From an uncultured Litoreibacter sp. (lineage in GTDB: Bacteria > Pseudomonadota > Alphaproteobacteria > Rhodobacterales > Rhodobacteraceae), in NCBI GenBank assembly GCA_947501685.1, contig CANMWQ010000002.1:186001-250000 (forward strand): a stretch of DNA of 64,000 bases. Reading direction: 5' to 3'. Shown here piece after piece: positions 26,840-38,036 of the stretch. The position numbers were made by a program, and so were the translations under genes. Every line of letters begins with the position of its first letter. Positions within the stretch are counted from its first letter, which is position 1. Below the pieces are notes generated by a model. That model was given only the letters and a program-made list of their open reading frames with translations, was not told the origin of the DNA and ran no database searches.

Positions 26840-27765
26840 GACGTCTCTGCCTATACACGGCGCTGCTTTGTGCAGGCCTGCCGGGCTACGCCCTTGAGCT
26901 GAGCTTCTCTGGCCCGGCCACTCTGACCCGGTCCGAAACCGAGGAATTCGCCAGCTACAACCTGCCCGTAGGCCCCTTCCAGGATGGCGGCATCCAGACA
27001 CTGGTGGCGGAGGGCCCGCGCGAAAAATCGGCTTGGCAGGTTGAATCGATCAGCGGCACCACGCTTGGCGTTGCTGACAACCTGCGCCGCCAGCTCGAGG
27101 CCGTGGGCTTTGAGCTGCTCTATGAATGCGAAACCGACGCCTGCGGAGGCTTTGATTTCCGCTTTGAAACCGAGGTGCTGCCCGAGCCCGACATGCATAT
27201 TGATCTGGGCGATTACCGCTATCTTGCGGCCCAAAGGCTGGGCGGCGCGGTGCCCGAATATGTCAGCCTCTTTGTCAGCCGCAGCGACCGGCTGGGCTAT
27301 GTGCAGCTGATCCGCGTCGGTGGTCAGGACCTTGAACCCACCCAAGCCCTCACCGCTCCGTCGACACAAGCCGCGCCCTTTCAGCCGAGATTGCCGCTTA
27401 TCGACCGGCTGGAAACCCGCGGCTCCGCGATCCTGCAAGACCTTCAGTTCGCGACAGGCTCCGCAGAGCTGACAGGTCAGGACTACGCGACCCTCACCAC
27501 CTTGGCGGATTACCTCAAGGCACAGCCCGGCCGCACAATTGCGCTGGTGGGGCACACGGATGCCGAAGGGTCACTGCAAGGAAATATCGGGCTGTCGCGC
27601 CAACGCGCGCGGGCGGCGATGCAACGCCTGATTGCTCTCGGCGTGCCACGTGCCCAGCTGGAGGCGGATGGCGTCGGCTATTTGGCCCCCATGGCCAGCA
27701 ATCTGACCGTAGAGGGCCGCACCAAAAACAGAAGGGTCGAAGCCATACTGACCTCGACCCAATAA
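26836..27765 (+). CDS. OmpA-family outer-membrane/periplasmic protein
   Basis: 309 aa with GTG start (GTGA overlap with the previous gene). Signal peptide MRRLCLYTALLCAGLPGYA. Residues ~20-170 are a unique domain (FSGPATLTRSETEEFASYNL onwards, with a Cys pair in YECETDACGG). Residues ~185-305 are an OmpA-like peptidoglycan-binding domain: FATGSAELT, LVGHTDAEGS, LSRQRARA and TKNRRVEAIL. It likely sits at the wall, though the job of the N-terminal domain is unknown. Confidence 0.9.
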   Translation: MRRLCLYTALLCAGLPGYALELSFSGPATLTRSETEEFASYNLPVGPFQDGGIQTLVAEGPREKSAWQVESISGTTLGVADNLRRQLEAVGFELLYECETDACGGFDFRFETEVLPEPDMHIDLGDYRYLAAQRLGGAVPEYVSLFVSRSDRLGYVQLIRVGGQDLEPTQALTAPSTQAAPFQPRLPLIDRLETRGSAILQDLQFATGSAELTGQDYATLTTLADYLKAQPGRTIALVGHTDAEGSLQGNIGLSRQRARAAMQRLIALGVPRAQLEADGVGYLAPMASNLTVEGRTKNRRVEAILTSTQ

Positions 27766-27789
27766 GTGTCACCAACCACGGCTGACACT
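27765..27789. terminator. Inverted repeat between convergent genes
   Basis: AGTGTCA and TGACACT flank an 11-nt loop between the OmpA-like and LysR stops. No T tract follows, so it is a weak terminator candidate. Confidence 0.3.
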
Positions 27790-27809
27790 GAGATGTCTGC
27801 ACTCTTACT

Positions 27810-28715
27810 CTACCAGGACTCAGGACCCTTTTGTTTGAAGGCTTCAACCAGGAAGTCAATGAACGTCCGCACCTTAGGCTGCGTGTAGCGGCCCGGTGGG
27901 TAGACGGCATAGATGCCTTGCGATTCTGTTGGCAGACCCGGCATGGCCTCTTCCACCAACCCGTCCTTCAACGCGTCGGCATAAAGGAAGCTTGGCAGAT
28001 ACGCGATGCCCAGACCGGACACACAGGCATTCAACAAGGATTGCCCGTCATTCACAGTCAGCCAGCCTTGGGTCCGCACCTGACGCTTCTCGCCCGAGGG
28101 AGCGGTCAGCTTCCAGACATTGCCGGCAGATTGGTTCGAATAATGCAGCAGCTTGTGCTCGTTCAGGTCGTCGATCTTCTCAGGACGACCATATTGCTCA
28201 AAATAGCTCGGTGCCGCGATCAGGCGCTTGCTGGTTTCCGTAAGCTTACGGGCCCGCAGGGAGCTGTCTTCCATCTCGCCAATGCGAATGGCCAGATCAA
28301 ACCCTTCGGAAATCAGCTCAACATAGCGGTTGTTGAGCACCATATTCACCGTGATATCGGGGAAGTCTGCCAGGAAATCGCCCAGGATGGGGGACATATG
28401 GTTGACGCCGAAATCAGTGGCAACAGAGATGCGCAACAGCCCCGAAGGCGCCGATTGCATGGAGGACACCAAAGCGTCGGCCTCCCCCGCATCATTTAAT
28501 ACGCGACGGGCGCGGTCGTAATAAGCAAGCCCGATCTCAGTCGGGCTGACGCGGCGCGTCGTTCTGTTGAGAAGGCGCGCACCAAGGCGGCTTTCCAGAG
28601 ACGATACATGTTTCGAAACGGCAGATTTCGAAATTCCCATTTTACGGGCCGCGTCTGTGAATCCACCTTGATCCACAACAGTGGCAAAGGCTTCCATTTC
28701 AGTCAGACGGTCCAT
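27810..28715 (-). CDS. LysR-family transcriptional regulator
   Basis: 301 aa from the ATG at 28715, which starts at the canonical position (MDRLTEMEAFATVVDQGGFT). The HTH is AARKMGISKSAVSKHVSSLE, followed by LNRTTRRVSPTEIG; residues ~90-295 form the ligand-binding periplasmic-protein-like domain. The longer frame to 28838 adds 41 residues without similarity to the family. It has its own promoter region after the fadH terminator; the nearby target is not evident since its upstream neighbour is on the same strand. Confidence 0.92.
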   Translation of the reverse strand: MDRLTEMEAFATVVDQGGFTDAARKMGISKSAVSKHVSSLESRLGARLLNRTTRRVSPTEIGLAYYDRARRVLNDAGEADALVSSMQSAPSGLLRISVATDFGVNHMSPILGDFLADFPDITVNMVLNNRYVELISEGFDLAIRIGEMEDSSLRARKLTETSKRLIAAPSYFEQYGRPEKIDDLNEHKLLHYSNQSAGNVWKLTAPSGEKRQVRTQGWLTVNDGQSLLNACVSGLGIAYLPSFLYADALKDGLVEEAMPGLPTESQGIYAVYPPGRYTQPKVRTFIDFLVEAFKQKGPESW

Positions 28716-28832
28716 TAGCAGACACCTCAAATAACACTTGACGGTTGATGAGGGTTTGGCCGCGAAATGGGGCAGAACCGTGAACTTGCCGCGACTATTC
28801 AGCGGTTTCTGTGGGGATTGGTTAGGGCAAGG

Positions 28833-28862
28833 AAACAAGGAAACAGTCGTTTTTCCTTGTTT
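28833..28862 (-). terminator. Hairpin after fadH
   Basis: AAACAAGGAAA and TTTCCTTGTTT form a perfect 11-bp stem with an 8-nt loop, 19 nt past the fadH stop on the minus strand. It is A/T-rich and lacks a strong GC core, but position and symmetry fit the end of the ilvD-fadH transcript. Confidence 0.55.
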
Positions 28863-28880
28863 TATTGGGATTTCCGCGAA

Positions 28881-30971
<2,091 letters not shown>

Positions 30972-30987
30972 TCAGAGAGAGCCGCCC

Positions 30988-31356
30988 CTAGCTGGTCTCA
31001 ATGCAATGGCGGCGGAAGGCTTTCTTGAGCATGTCCAGCTCGGCGCGCAGCAGGTCAATCTCGCCGCGCAGGTCGTCGTCCAACGGCTCCCCGGTGACAA
31101 TGGTGAAGCTGTCCAGCGTTTCTCCGGTTTCGGTGTCGGTGATCAAAAAGGTCTGCACGCCGTCGCTCAGCGCCCCTTGCGGGATCGCGAGCCGCACCGA
31201 CCAATTGCCAGAGCCGTCTTCTTCAGGCGTCACGCTCAACGTCTCCACCGGCTGGCCTTCGATCATCGCCGCCAGCTTCGGGTCGGAAACGCCGCTGAGC
31301 ACGCCTTCATAGACGCCCGCTTGGATGCGGGTCTTGGTCAGGGTCATATCCGCCAT
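30988..31356 (-). CDS. Conserved-looking hypothetical protein with C-terminal coiled coil
   Basis: 122 aa, start supported by AAGGAGGCG immediately upstream. The first ~85 residues look beta-rich (FLITDTETGETLDSFTIVTG); the C-terminus (LRGEIDLLRAELDMLKKAF) is a heptad-like helix suited to oligomerisation. No signal peptide. I do not recognise a named family. It follows the gene at 31369 by 12 nt, so the two are likely co-expressed and may interact; this is inference. Confidence 0.82.
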   Translation of the reverse strand: MADMTLTKTRIQAGVYEGVLSGVSDPKLAAMIEGQPVETLSVTPEEDGSGNWSVRLAIPQGALSDGVQTFLITDTETGETLDSFTIVTGEPLDDDLRGEIDLLRAELDMLKKAFRRHCIETS

Positions 31357-31368
31357 GTCACGCCTCCT

Positions 31369-32142
31369 TTAAAAATCCGCGCGGGGACGCCTTGAGAAAG
31401 TGACGTCACGCAGGTTTATTTCGTTCATTTCTGGCCCGTCGAAGATCAGGTCAACCCACAGCCGCTCCAGCCGCTTTTCACTGATCTTGGTGTGGGCGAG
31501 GTCAAACTCGACCATCATATCGCCGCCGCCCAATGGCAGCTCTCGTACCACCTGTTCCACATTCGGCCCAAACTTAATGTTAAGCCGCGCGAAGATTTCC
31601 AGCGGCCTCTCGGTCTCCACCTCGACATCCATCCGCAGAATATGGGTCATTCTCAGCCCGTCCACGGCGCTGTCAGGCAGGTCCAGCACGAGGCTCAGAA
31701 AGCTGCCGTCAAACTGAAACACATCCATCCGCAGGCCAAACGGGGCAAGGTCGCCGTCGCGCGTGTTGCGCAGCTGGCGCAGGGTCAGCTCTGAAATGTC
31801 GCAATCATGGTGAAGCGTCGCCGATTGCCCGATCTGGGTGCGGGTCTTCACCGCGGCCATCCCTTTGGGGGAAATCGGCCCCCGCCACAGCTCAGGCCGA
31901 TGCGACCAATCCGACTGCGCGGGCTTGCGAATGGCGTTGGTGCCGATCCGGGGCAGGGTCAGCCGCCCGTCGGCAATATGCGTGATCTGATCCACCCGCC
32001 GGCGCATCTGCCGGGCCTGCGTCCGCATCTGGCGCAGCTGGGGCAAATCCACACGCTCCGCCTCACGCGCGGCATCATCCCACCGGGCAAGGCTGCGCCT
32101 ATGGGTCCTGCGTCTGACAAACTCTTTCAGCCGGTCCATCAT
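31369..32142 (-). CDS. Hypothetical protein (resembles Rhodobacterales DUF6478)
   Basis: About 257 aa from the ATG at 32142; the frame extends to a TTG at 32202, but that start lacks support, whereas GGAG lies 13 nt before the ATG pair. N-terminus is strongly basic and helical (LKEFVRRRTHRRSLARWDDA). The rest is beta-rich, with WSHRPELWRGPI, a cysteine in HHDCDISELTLRQL and the C-terminal EMNEINLRDVTFSRRPRADF. I recall similar proteins as DUF6478 in Rhodobacterales, unverified. Membership in a run with ilvD and fadH does not suggest a function. Confidence 0.8.
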   Translation of the reverse strand: MMDRLKEFVRRRTHRRSLARWDDAAREAERVDLPQLRQMRTQARQMRRRVDQITHIADGRLTLPRIGTNAIRKPAQSDWSHRPELWRGPISPKGMAAVKTRTQIGQSATLHHDCDISELTLRQLRNTRDGDLAPFGLRMDVFQFDGSFLSLVLDLPDSAVDGLRMTHILRMDVEVETERPLEIFARLNIKFGPNVEQVVRELPLGGGDMMVEFDLAHTKISEKRLERLWVDLIFDGPEMNEINLRDVTFSRRPRADF

Positions 32143-32238
32143 CGGGGGGCGTTTCTCCGAAATCTCCGCAGTTTCAGCGGTACCACTGTTTCTATATTTC
32201 AAACAATGGTTGCGCAGAAATAAACGCGCGCGCAGAGA

Positions 32239-32892
32239 TCAGTTCGAGGCCACCGCCACCCGTTTGTTGCGGTCCACAAAGCCACGCAGCACGCTGACCC
32301 CGTCACTGCCGGAAATCGGCGTGCCTTCAAAGCCGATCACAGACAGGGCCACAACCGTGCCCTCCGCATCCGTGTAGCCGCGCCAATAGGTGTTTTGCGC
32401 CCCACCAAAGACCGGGGGGCTGGTGTCGCGCACATGCAGATAGATGCTGCCATCCTCCACGAAACTTTCCAGAATCGACACGGTTTGTGCATCCTCGGTG
32501 CGGCTTAACGTGGCGCGCCCGCCCGGTGTGCGGAAGAACTCCAAAAGCGCTGGCGCCTGCGGGGCCACCGACAAACCGCCATCGCTCGCCGTCACTGTCG
32601 CTGTGACCACCGCCTGCAACCAAGGTTGCGGCTCTTCTGGGTTACCGGTGATCGCCGCACAATTGCCAAAGACCACGAAGGCCTGCGACGCCGCATCGCG
32701 GGTGGAGACAGGATCCACGCAGAACCCGCGCGGGCCTGACAGGTTGACCTCTTGCCGCGTGACCGTCACGGCCTCCTGGCCTTCGCTGCCGGATGACGGC
32801 CCACTCATCGAGCCAAGCGACGGCAAACCGCCCTCACACCCGGCCAACACAGCCATGCTCAGTATCAGCCCTGAAATGGCACCCCAACGCAT
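32239..32892 (-). CDS. Putative lipoprotein, unknown function
   Basis: 217 aa from the ATG at 32892, which begins a lipoprotein signal (MRWGAISGLILSMAVLAGC); the lipobox is LAGC with Cys at about 19. A Gly/Ser-rich linker (GSMSGPSSGSEG) precedes a soluble domain containing a Cys pair (FCVDP, FGNCAA). The ATG is 4 nt from the ilvD stop, so translation is probably coupled. The longer frame to 33069 runs inside ilvD and is rejected. Confidence 0.86.
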   Translation of the reverse strand: MRWGAISGLILSMAVLAGCEGGLPSLGSMSGPSSGSEGQEAVTVTRQEVNLSGPRGFCVDPVSTRDAASQAFVVFGNCAAITGNPEEPQPWLQAVVTATVTASDGGLSVAPQAPALLEFFRTPGGRATLSRTEDAQTVSILESFVEDGSIYLHVRDTSPPVFGGAQNTYWRGYTDAEGTVVALSVIGFEGTPISGSDGVSVLRGFVDRNKRVAVASN

Positions 32893-32896
32893 CGCT

Positions 32897-34630
32897 CTAC
32901 AGATCCATATAGATGTGTTTTTCCTTGGCCGCGCCCGGATGGGTGCACGCCCCATACTTTGCCGACCCCACAAGCTGCGCGTATTTCCACAGCGCGCCGG
33001 AGGCGTAGATCGTCTCCTTCGCGCCTGTCCAGTCAGCCTTGCGCTTGGCCATCTCCTCGTCGCTGACATCCACGGAGATCGACCCCTCCCGCGCGTTCAG
33101 TGTGATCATGTCGCCGTCTTTCAACATCCCAATCGGCCCGCCATGCGCAGCCTCCGGCCCCACATGGCCCACGCAGAATCCGCGCGTCGCACCGGAGAAC
33201 CGCCCGTCGGTAATCAGTGCCACCTTCTTGCCCATGCCTTGGCCCGACAAAGCCGCCGTGGTCGCCAGCATCTCGCGCATCCCCGGCCCGCCTGCGGGGC
33301 CTTCATTGCGGATCACGATCACTTCGCCTTCCTTATAGGCGCGGTCCTGCACCGCCTGAAACGCGTCCTCTTCGCTTTCAAACACGCGCGCGGGGCCAGT
33401 AAACGACAGCTGCTCTTCGGTCATGCCCGCAATCTTCACAATCGCGCCTTCAGGGGCGAGGTTGCCCATCAGCCCCACCACTCCGCCGGTTTCTGAAATC
33501 GGGGTCTCCACCGGATAGACCACGCGGCCATCGGCCTCCGAGGTCACAGTGTCGATCTCCTCCCCAATGGACTTCCCCGACGCCGTGATACAATCCTCAT
33601 GGATCAACCCGGCCTTGCGCAGCTCTTTCAACACAACCGGCACGCCGCCCGCTTCATACAGGTCTTTGGCCACATATTGCCCGCCCGGTTTCAGGTCCAC
33701 AAAGTAAGGCGTATCGCGGAAAATGTCGCAGACGTCTTGCAAGGTGAACTCGATCCCCGCCTCATGCGCCATCGCAGGCAGGTGCAACCCGGCATTGGTC
33801 GAACCACCCGTGCAGGCCACGATGCGCGCTGCGTTCTCCAGCGATTTGCGGGTCACAATGTCCCGCGCTCGGATATTCTTGTCGATCAAGTTCATCACCG
33901 CCTTGCCCGAGGCCACGCCATACTCGCCGCGCGACTCGTATGGGGCAGGCATGCCCGACGAGTTAAACAGCGCCAGACCGATTGCCTCCGACACGCAGGC
34001 CATGGTGTTGGCCGTAAACTGCCCGCCACATGCGCCCGCCGATGGACAGGCCACGCGTTCCAGAACGCTTAGCTCCGCTTCCGACATGTCGCCCGCCTGA
34101 AAGCGGCCCACGGCCTCGAACATGTCCTGAACGGTGATGTCCTTACCCTCATGCTGGCCCGGCAGGATCGACCCGCCATACATAAAGACAGACGGGGTGT
34201 TCAGCCGGATCATCGCCATCATCATCCCCGGCAGCGACTTGTCGCACCCTGCAAGGCCTACAATCGCGTCGTAGCAATGCCCGCGCATGGTCAGCTCGAC
34301 CGTGTCGGCAATCGCCTCCCGAGACGCCAGCGAGGACCGCATCCCCTCATGCCCCATCGCAATGCCGTCCGTTACGGTAATCGTCGTAAATTCCCGAGGC
34401 GTGCCTTGCGCTTCCTTGACGCCGCGCTTCACCGATTGCGCCTGCCAGTTCAGCGCAATGTTGCAAGGCGCAGCTTCGTTCCAGCAGGTTGCAACGCCCA
34501 CAAATGGCTGGTCAATCTCTTCCTCGGTCAGCTCCATCGCGTAGAAATAAGACCGGTGTGGAGCGCGGCTTGGCCCCTCAGTCACATGCCGGCTTGGCAG
34601 GTTCGTCTTGTCGGTCTTGTTTGCGGTCAT
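32897..34630 (-). CDS. ilvD: Dihydroxy-acid dehydratase
   Basis: Iron-sulfur enzyme of valine, leucine and isoleucine synthesis. 577 aa from the ATG at 34630. Landmarks: [11 protein letters not shown], the cluster-region Cys in [35 protein letters not shown], and [12 protein letters not shown] near the C-terminus. The longer frame to 34672 is rejected because the downstream ATG gives the normal family start. First gene of the run ilvD, lipoprotein, DUF6478-like, 122-aa protein, fadH; divergent from the CPBP protease gene. Confidence 0.95.
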   Translation of the reverse strand: MTANKTDKTNLPSRHVTEGPSRAPHRSYFYAMELTEEEIDQPFVGVATCWNEAAPCNIALNWQAQSVKRGVKEAQGTPREFTTITVTDGIAMGHEGMRSSLASREAIADTVELTMRGHCYDAIVGLAGCDKSLPGMMMAMIRLNTPSVFMYGGSILPGQHEGKDITVQDMFEAVGRFQAGDMSEAELSVLERVACPSAGACGGQFTANTMACVSEAIGLALFNSSGMPAPYESRGEYGVASGKAVMNLIDKNIRARDIVTRKSLENAARIVACTGGSTNAGLHLPAMAHEAGIEFTLQDVCDIFRDTPYFVDLKPGGQYVAKDLYEAGGVPVVLKELRKAGLIHEDCITASGKSIGEEIDTVTSEADGRVVYPVETPISETGGVVGLMGNLAPEGAIVKIAGMTEEQLSFTGPARVFESEEDAFQAVQDRAYKEGEVIVIRNEGPAGGPGMREMLATTAALSGQGMGKKVALITDGRFSGATRGFCVGHVGPEAAHGGPIGMLKDGDMITLNAREGSISVDVSDEEMAKRKADWTGAKETIYASGALWKYAQLVGSAKYGACTHPGAAKEKHIYMDL

Positions 34631-34745
34631 GGGTGCCTCCTCAGATCTGTTGCCCTGTGGATAAAGCCGCAAAGCACTTCACACAAGCGCGATTGCGCGA
34701 CAGGCGGCTCGCCGCTACCCTTGTCCGAAAAAAGAGGCCCTCGCC

Positions 34746-35636
34746 ATGTTCCGCACCACAGCTTTCGAGGATTTCATCGCGCCCGCGCGCCACTACCCGG
34801 AGATATGGCGCATTCTGCTCGGCGTCTTCGTGGCCGTAATCGTCTACCTTGCCCCAATCCTGCTGATCTTCATCGGCATCGGCCTGCTCTTCCCCGCGCT
34901 GGTCTTCGAGGTGCAAACAGCCCTCCAAACCCCCGACACGCCCCGCGCCATGTTGGTGCTCTTGTCCACCTTCCTCTTCATGGGGCTTGGCGCGGTCATG
35001 GCGGCGGCCATCCACCGTCGCGGCTTGGCGTCGCTCATCGGCCCGTTCCGCCCGGCCTGCCAAAACTTCTCCCGCACGGTGCTCGGCGTGGGCGCGCTCT
35101 TTCTGGTCACCGGGTTTATCGTGTCGCTCTTTGTCGGGGATGACCCGACCCGCCACCTGTCGCTTACCAGATGGCTCAGCTACCTGCCGCTCGCCTTGCC
35201 GCTGCTCTTGGTGCAAACCGGCGCGGAGGAGCTGCTCTTTCGCGGCTACCTCATGCAGGCGCTTGCGGCCCGGTTCAAATCGGCCATCATCTGGATGGGC
35301 TTGCCAACCGTGCTCTTCGGGCTGGCGCATTTCAACGGCGCGCTCGATCCAAGGCTGACGGTCCTGTTGATCTGCGCCACGGGCCTATTCGGCCTTGTCG
35401 CCGCGGACCTCACCCGGATCACCGGAAATCTCGGCGCGGCCATCGGCTTTCACTTCACCAATAATTTCTTCGCCCTGTTTCTGGTCGCCATTCAGGGCGA
35501 GATGTCGGGCCTGTCGCTCTATACCGCGCCCTTTACGATGCAGGATGTCGATATCCTGATCCCGCTCATCATAGTCGACATGGTCACCGTGGTGATGGCC
35601 TGGGCGCTCCTGCGGCGCTGGTTCAAACCCGCCTGA
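34746..35636 (+). CDS. CPBP-family intramembrane metalloprotease
   Basis: 296 aa, multi-pass membrane protein (about seven hydrophobic segments). The CPBP/Abi active-site motifs are present: EExxxR in TGAEELLFRGYLMQ and HxxxN-type FGLAHFNGALD. Relatives cleave prenylated or other membrane proteins; in bacteria many are of unknown substrate and some serve bacteriocin immunity. No bacteriocin gene is adjacent. Divergent from ilvD with 115 nt between start codons. Confidence 0.9.
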   Translation: MFRTTAFEDFIAPARHYPEIWRILLGVFVAVIVYLAPILLIFIGIGLLFPALVFEVQTALQTPDTPRAMLVLLSTFLFMGLGAVMAAAIHRRGLASLIGPFRPACQNFSRTVLGVGALFLVTGFIVSLFVGDDPTRHLSLTRWLSYLPLALPLLLVQTGAEELLFRGYLMQALAARFKSAIIWMGLPTVLFGLAHFNGALDPRLTVLLICATGLFGLVAADLTRITGNLGAAIGFHFTNNFFALFLVAIQGEMSGLSLYTAPFTMQDVDILIPLIIVDMVTVVMAWALLRRWFKPA

Positions 35637-35690
35637 TTGCAATTCCCCGCGCCTCCGCTTATCTGAAATGCAACCAGCTTTGAGGGTGCC

Positions 35691-36632
35691 ATGAACTGGA
35701 TCTCCAACTACGTCCGTCCAACGATCAATTCGATTTTTTCGCGCCGTGAGGTGCCGGACAATCTTTGGACCAAATGCGACGAATGCGGCACGATGCTGTT
35801 TCACCGCGAGCTGTCGGACAATCTGCATGTCTGTTCAAATTGCGAGCACCACATGGTCATCACACCGCGTGAACGCTTCAACGGGCTGTTTGACGGCGGC
35901 ATCTTCAACGAGGTGAAAGTGCCCGAACCCGTCGCCGATCCGCTGGGGTTCCGCGATCAGAAGAAATATCCCGACCGTATGAAAGCGGCGCAGAAGACCA
36001 CTGGCGAGAAAGAGGCCATGCTTGTCGCCGAGGGCGAGATTGACCGCACGCCCATCGTGGCCGCCGCGCAGGACTTCTCCTTCATGGCGGGCTCCATGGG
36101 CATGTATGTCGGCAACGCCATCATCGCCGCCGCCGAACGCGCGGTGGAGTTGAAACGCCCGCTGATCCTGTTCTCCGCTGCAGGCGGTGCGCGCATGCAG
36201 GAAGGCATTCTCAGCCTCATGCAAATGCCCCGCACCACCGTGGCCGTCGAAATGCTGAAAGAAGCAGGCCTGCCCTATATCGTGGTCCTGACACACCCCA
36301 CCACCGGCGGCGTCACCGCCTCTTATGCGATGCTGGGCGACGTCCATATCGCCGAGCCCAACGCGCTGATCTGCTTCGCGGGTCCCCGCGTGATCGAGCA
36401 AACGATCCGTGAAAAACTACCCGAGGGCTTTCAGCGCGCCGAATACCTGCTGGACCACGGTATGCTCGACCGCGTCACCCATCGCAGCAAGATGAAAGAA
36501 GAGCTGGTTACGATCGTTCGGATGCTCTTGCGCCTTGACCCGGCGGTCAAAGGCGACCTGCCGCCGCCGGACCAAATCGCGCTGCCCGACGAGTCCGACG
36601 GCAAAACCACAAAGGCGGACGCCAAACCGTGA
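35691..36632 (+). CDS. accD: Acetyl-CoA carboxylase carboxyltransferase subunit beta
   Basis: Transfers the carboxyl group to acetyl-CoA with AccA for fatty-acid synthesis. 313 aa. N-terminal Cys4 zinc ribbon: CDEC (residues ~26-29) and CSNC (~48-51). Catalytic crotonase-like landmarks: [38 protein letters not shown] and [12 protein letters not shown] ~30-residue C-terminal tail is low in complexity. Overlaps folC by 4 nt (GTGA), the usual arrangement. Confidence 0.97.
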   Translation: MNWISNYVRPTINSIFSRREVPDNLWTKCDECGTMLFHRELSDNLHVCSNCEHHMVITPRERFNGLFDGGIFNEVKVPEPVADPLGFRDQKKYPDRMKAAQKTTGEKEAMLVAEGEIDRTPIVAAAQDFSFMAGSMGMYVGNAIIAAAERAVELKRPLILFSAAGGARMQEGILSLMQMPRTTVAVEMLKEAGLPYIVVLTHPTTGGVTASYAMLGDVHIAEPNALICFAGPRVIEQTIREKLPEGFQRAEYLLDHGMLDRVTHRSKMKEELVTIVRMLLRLDPAVKGDLPPPDQIALPDESDGKTTKADAKP

Positions 36633-37903
36633 CGCAGCAGACCAGTGACGCCATCCTCAACCGGATGATGGCGCTGCATCCCAAGATCATCGACCTGACC
36701 CTTGATCGTGTCTGGAGCCTGCTCGACGCGTTGGGTAATCCGCAAAATGACCTGCCTCCCGTGATCCACATTGCGGGCACCAATGGCAAAGGCTCGACCC
36801 AAGCCATGATCCGCGCTGGCCTTGAGGCGGAAGGAAAAACCGTCCACGCCTACACCTCGCCGCATCTTGCGCGCTTCCATGAACGTATCCGGCTGGCAGG
36901 CGATCTCATCTCGGAACCTTACCTCACCCAAGTGCTCGACGAATGCTACGCCGCCAATGACGGCCAGCCGATCACCTATTTCGAGATCACCACCGTCGCC
37001 GCCATCCTCGCCTTTGCCCGCACCAAGGCCGACTATACCTTGCTGGAGGTCGGCCTCGGCGGCAGGCTCGACGCGACCAACGTGGTGGACAAACCCGCGC
37101 TCACCATCATCACCCCGGTTTCCTTTGATCACCCGCAATTTCTGGGCAACACCGTCGCCGAGATTGCGGGCGAAAAAGCAGGCATCCTGAAACGCCAAAT
37201 CCCCGCCATCGTCACGCGCCAGTCCGAGGACGCAGCCGAGGTCATTGAGGCCCGCATCGACAAACTCGGCTGCCCCGCGCTGATCCAGGGCCAGCACTGG
37301 GACGCGTTCGAGGAACGCGGCCGTCTCATTTACCAAGACGAGCGCGGCCTCCTCGACCTGCCACCCCCCGCCCTGATGGGCGCGCATCAATTCCAAAACG
37401 CAGGCACCGCGATTACCGCCCTGCGCTATCTGGGCCTCAGTGAAACAGCCTGCGAAGCCGCCAGCACAAACGTCACCTGGCCCGCCCGGATGCAAAAGCT
37501 CACCTCCGGCCCGCTGCTTGATCTGGCCCCAAAGGCCGAGTTCTGGCTCGACGGTGGCCACAACGCCGCCTGCGCCGAGACCCTTGCTGAGACGCTGCAA
37601 CGCCTGCCCAAACGCGCCACGCACCTGATCTGCGGGTTGATGAACACCAAAGACGTCGCGGGCTACATGGCCCCCATCGCGCCCCACGCCGCCAGCCTCC
37701 ACGCCGTCTCCATCCCCGGAGAGGTCAACACGCTCCCCGCCCAAGACACCGCCAACGCCGCCAGCGCCGCAGGCATCGACGCAAAAACCGCCGAAAATGC
37801 AAAAGAGGCCGTCAGCAACATCATCGCGCATGACCCAACCGCCCGCATCTTGATCTGCGGATCGCTCTATCTCGCAGGCGGCATCCTACGCGACCACGGC
37901 TGA
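36629..37903 (+). CDS. folC: Folylpolyglutamate/dihydrofolate synthase
   Basis: Mur-ligase-fold enzyme that adds glutamate to folates and makes dihydrofolate. 424 aa with a GTG start overlapping the accD stop. ATP loop: [14 protein letters not shown]; further landmarks are [52 protein letters not shown] and [11 protein letters not shown]. The C-terminal domain ends [18 protein letters not shown]. Convergent with zapE across a 133-nt gap that carries the tandem TGTGTAC repeats. Confidence 0.96.
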   Translation: MTQQTSDAILNRMMALHPKIIDLTLDRVWSLLDALGNPQNDLPPVIHIAGTNGKGSTQAMIRAGLEAEGKTVHAYTSPHLARFHERIRLAGDLISEPYLTQVLDECYAANDGQPITYFEITTVAAILAFARTKADYTLLEVGLGGRLDATNVVDKPALTIITPVSFDHPQFLGNTVAEIAGEKAGILKRQIPAIVTRQSEDAAEVIEARIDKLGCPALIQGQHWDAFEERGRLIYQDERGLLDLPPPALMGAHQFQNAGTAITALRYLGLSETACEAASTNVTWPARMQKLTSGPLLDLAPKAEFWLDGGHNAACAETLAETLQRLPKRATHLICGLMNTKDVAGYMAPIAPHAASLHAVSIPGEVNTLPAQDTANAASAAGIDAKTAENAKEAVSNIIAHDPTARILICGSLYLAGGILRDHG

Positions 37904-37994
37904 TCCTGCTTGGAAATGCGTTTCATCTTGGCAAAAATATGCAAACACAACGCCCGTTAACCTTTGCCCGGCACGTCACGCTGTCACGACGGGG

Positions 37995-38027
37995 TGTGTA
38001 CGCAGTGTGTACAGGCTGTGTACGCCA
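37995..38027. repeat. Three 11-bp tandem units beginning TGTGTAC
   Basis: TGTGTACGCAG, TGTGTACAGGC and TGTGTACGCCA follow without gap in the space between the folC and zapE stops. One unit is about one helical turn, so the TGTGTAC cores lie on one DNA face, as in repeated operator boxes. The position between convergent 3' ends makes a promoter role unlikely. Confidence 0.6.
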
Positions 38028-38036
38028 TTTTGAGGG

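Noticed and set aside
34746-35636. CPBP protease as a bacteriocin-immunity system
   Set aside because: No bacteriocin precursor, exporter or modification gene lies nearby; a general membrane protease is the simpler reading.
36431-37831. 466-aa Gly-rich minus-strand frame over folC and accD
   Set aside because: Antisense shadow of a complete folC; no start or motif evidence.
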